64,000 bases of DNA from Ptychodera flava. Its lineage: Eukaryota; Hemichordata; Enteropneusta; Ptychoderidae. Position 1 is the stretch's first letter. Every line of letters starts with the position of its first letter. Location: contig NC_091933.1 in the NCBI RefSeq assembly GCF_041260155.1, positions 32,242,293 to 32,306,292 on the forward strand, in the 5' to 3' direction. The notes beneath the pieces were generated by a model. That model saw nothing but the letters and a program-made list of their open reading frames with translations. It made no database searches and was not told the DNA's origin. A program made the translations under genes and the position numbers. Shown here piece after piece: positions 62,301-64,000 of the stretch.

Positions 62301-64000
62301 TTCACACCTTTTGAAATCTATGATGTTAGCAATAAAGGCATGTATTTACTATTAAAGGGATTTCTTTCACGTCGTCAGCATATCGCTAGATGTTGACTGA
62401 TTGATTCAACCCCCCCCCCCCCCCCGATAAGGTCAACTTGGTAGAAAAGCAGGCAATGTTTATGGATCAACATCAGTGTGGTGGTCATGTGATCAGAGGG
62501 TACAATTGAAGTGTTAAAGTACAGGGAGAGGGGATCGTTAGCAAAAGATACACGTCTTTATGGAAATATCAATGATTTCAAAAGTAGTGAAGAATTTCGA
62601 ACATTTCCTCGTGGCAAATGCGAAAAGCCCAATGGGTAGTAACTCATATCGCACCATCGACTTTGTAATAAATCTCCGATTCGACGACAAAATTAAAAAC
62701 TATTGCCTTGAGTCATGAAGTCGATACACATGCGGCCTGTCTTGAATGATATGGTTGTGTACCCTGGTAGAATTATTTGTGTTCGATTTATGGGCTATAA
62801 TCATGTGTCTTCGAGGGGCTATACTTTGTGTTGGATCAGCGCAAGAGCTGTTGGCAGACATCGTACCACAGTGTCTGCATATGGTGGGATCGTAAAAATT
62901 TCCTTCAGTTGAATATCCCTTGCCAACTCTTTGATCGTCAACTCTACACCACTTTTTAAGTCAAATTTCAAGTGCCCGACGTTTGATTTAAAAGTAAACA
63001 TTATTGTAGATGGCAAGGATTTATGATACTATGGGCTTGCCGATGGGAACAAAAGGAACGCTCGTTCCCAAAAGTCTATTTCGACGAAATTTGCCGCCTG
63101 CCGGCCATAATTCAACCTTCTGTGATGAATGTAGTGAGTGAAAAATGATTATTATTACATATACGAGTACAGGGATTGTCGAAAAAAGTATGTACACAAA
63201 GAAACTATCTGCGTAACGACATGTGCCTCTGATGTTTTAAATGATTAGAAAGATTAGTCAGTCCATTTCGTGATGCAATTTTTTGCACATAAAAAGTCAT
63301 ATATCCGACGTCAATCTAATCCTTGCGTAATGGTTGTACCATGCATAATTACCGATGTGGAGACAAAGCTATAAATCAAATACATGGAAAATAGAGGAGA
63401 GGAAGAACAGGGTCACTAAGAGGGTAATTGATATTTTGAAAGTTGAAAACTCCCTCAAGGTAGCTAAAAATTCAGCGAGCAAAGATGACCACAATAAAAC
63501 AGAACAGCTAGATTTCATACTGTTTACGAAAGCAGCTGCTGAAATTACTTGATATAATATTTATATACGCGGGGCACTTTTCCTGACTTACGTTTTAGGC
63601 CGTCCAGCTGTGTTTCTCTACTGCCTATGATTTGGTTTGTGGGCTTTTCTGTGGCTGACAGCAGACTACCATCGACCTCAAGATGTAGGCACAAATAAAA
63701 GCGCTCAGTAGTGGATGAGAGCGCAGTATGTAATTAAAAGCACACCAAATATGTCGCACAGAACCACCGTTAATTTGTTTGACTAGTGCTGAGGACCAGA
63801 CCTATTTTCCAAGGACAATAATCCTCTCATGCACGGAGTTATAAAACCCGCAAGGAAACAAGCCTAGGCGAACAATTGCTGTAATATTTTGACAAAATTT
63901 ATGCATCTCCTTATAAGCTTACTCCTTTATTATGAGAAAACTATGGAAAAATTATGAAAAAAAGGGGCAAATCTTAAAGACATTGTGTACTTTCATGTGA
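59352..64000. other. non-coding, nothing firmly recognised
   Basis: No recognised gene. Plus frame 61483-61731 contains a protein-like stretch (PLTKGGILDLLRLHRQEPSG) ending at a donor-like CAG|GTACGA near 61695, but I cannot identify it. A run of 16 C lies at about 62410-62425. Diffuse TGTATTTTAGTGTA-like repetition occurs at 61970-62060. Confidence 0.45.

Overview
The window looks like an animal nuclear genome. It is AT-rich, full of microsatellites and short DNA transposons, and carries eukaryotic tRNA-Asn genes with internal Pol III promoters and oligo-T terminators. It has one clear intronless neuropeptide-type class A GPCR. The transposon mix (TTAA-flanked MITEs, TWA-flanked Harbinger-type elements, a 5'-truncated LINE with a pentanucleotide tail, a tRNA-type SINE) and the receptor style suggest a marine invertebrate, perhaps an invertebrate deuterostome. 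That last step is inference. No bacterial operons, phage genes or CRISPR arrays are present.

Layout. 0-2.1 kb: a small foldback insertion and a 21-bp minisatellite of about 53 units with a 147-bp higher-order period in its middle. 2.1-12.4 kb: mostly featureless, with a TTAA MITE and AT/TG repeats. 12.4-18.3 kb: a tandem segmental duplication; each unit carries an identical minus-strand tRNA-Asn(GTT), and the first unit was also hit by two back-to-back Harbinger-type MITEs. 18.3-37 kb: mostly non-coding, with dispersed MITEs, tiny palindromes flanked by direct repeats, long CT and ATGT microsatellites, and a few unrecognised open frames. 38.0-39.7 kb: a compound structure in which an element with 9-bp flanking repeats carries the first exon of a RecQ-like helicase and sits at the axis of a larger palindrome. 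40.4-41.8 kb: a 1.39-kb Harbinger-type element. 42.7-43.8 kb: the GPCR, the only confident protein-coding gene. 44-64 kb: microsatellites, a LINE 3' end, a SINE, a 1.65-kb Harbinger-type element, a TTAA MITE, and several exon-like minus-strand frames (46.7-53.7 kb) that may belong to one unrecognised gene.

Apart from the GPCR and the two tRNAs, most recognisable content is mobile DNA. The most unusual items are a family of 21-38 bp palindromes with CAC[A/G]GT...AC[C/T]GTG ends and 7-8 bp flanking repeats, and the helicase-exon-bearing element whose termini are shared with two short elements at 30.5 and 56.1 kb. Superfamily names rest on target-site and terminal motifs read by eye; no database search was possible.
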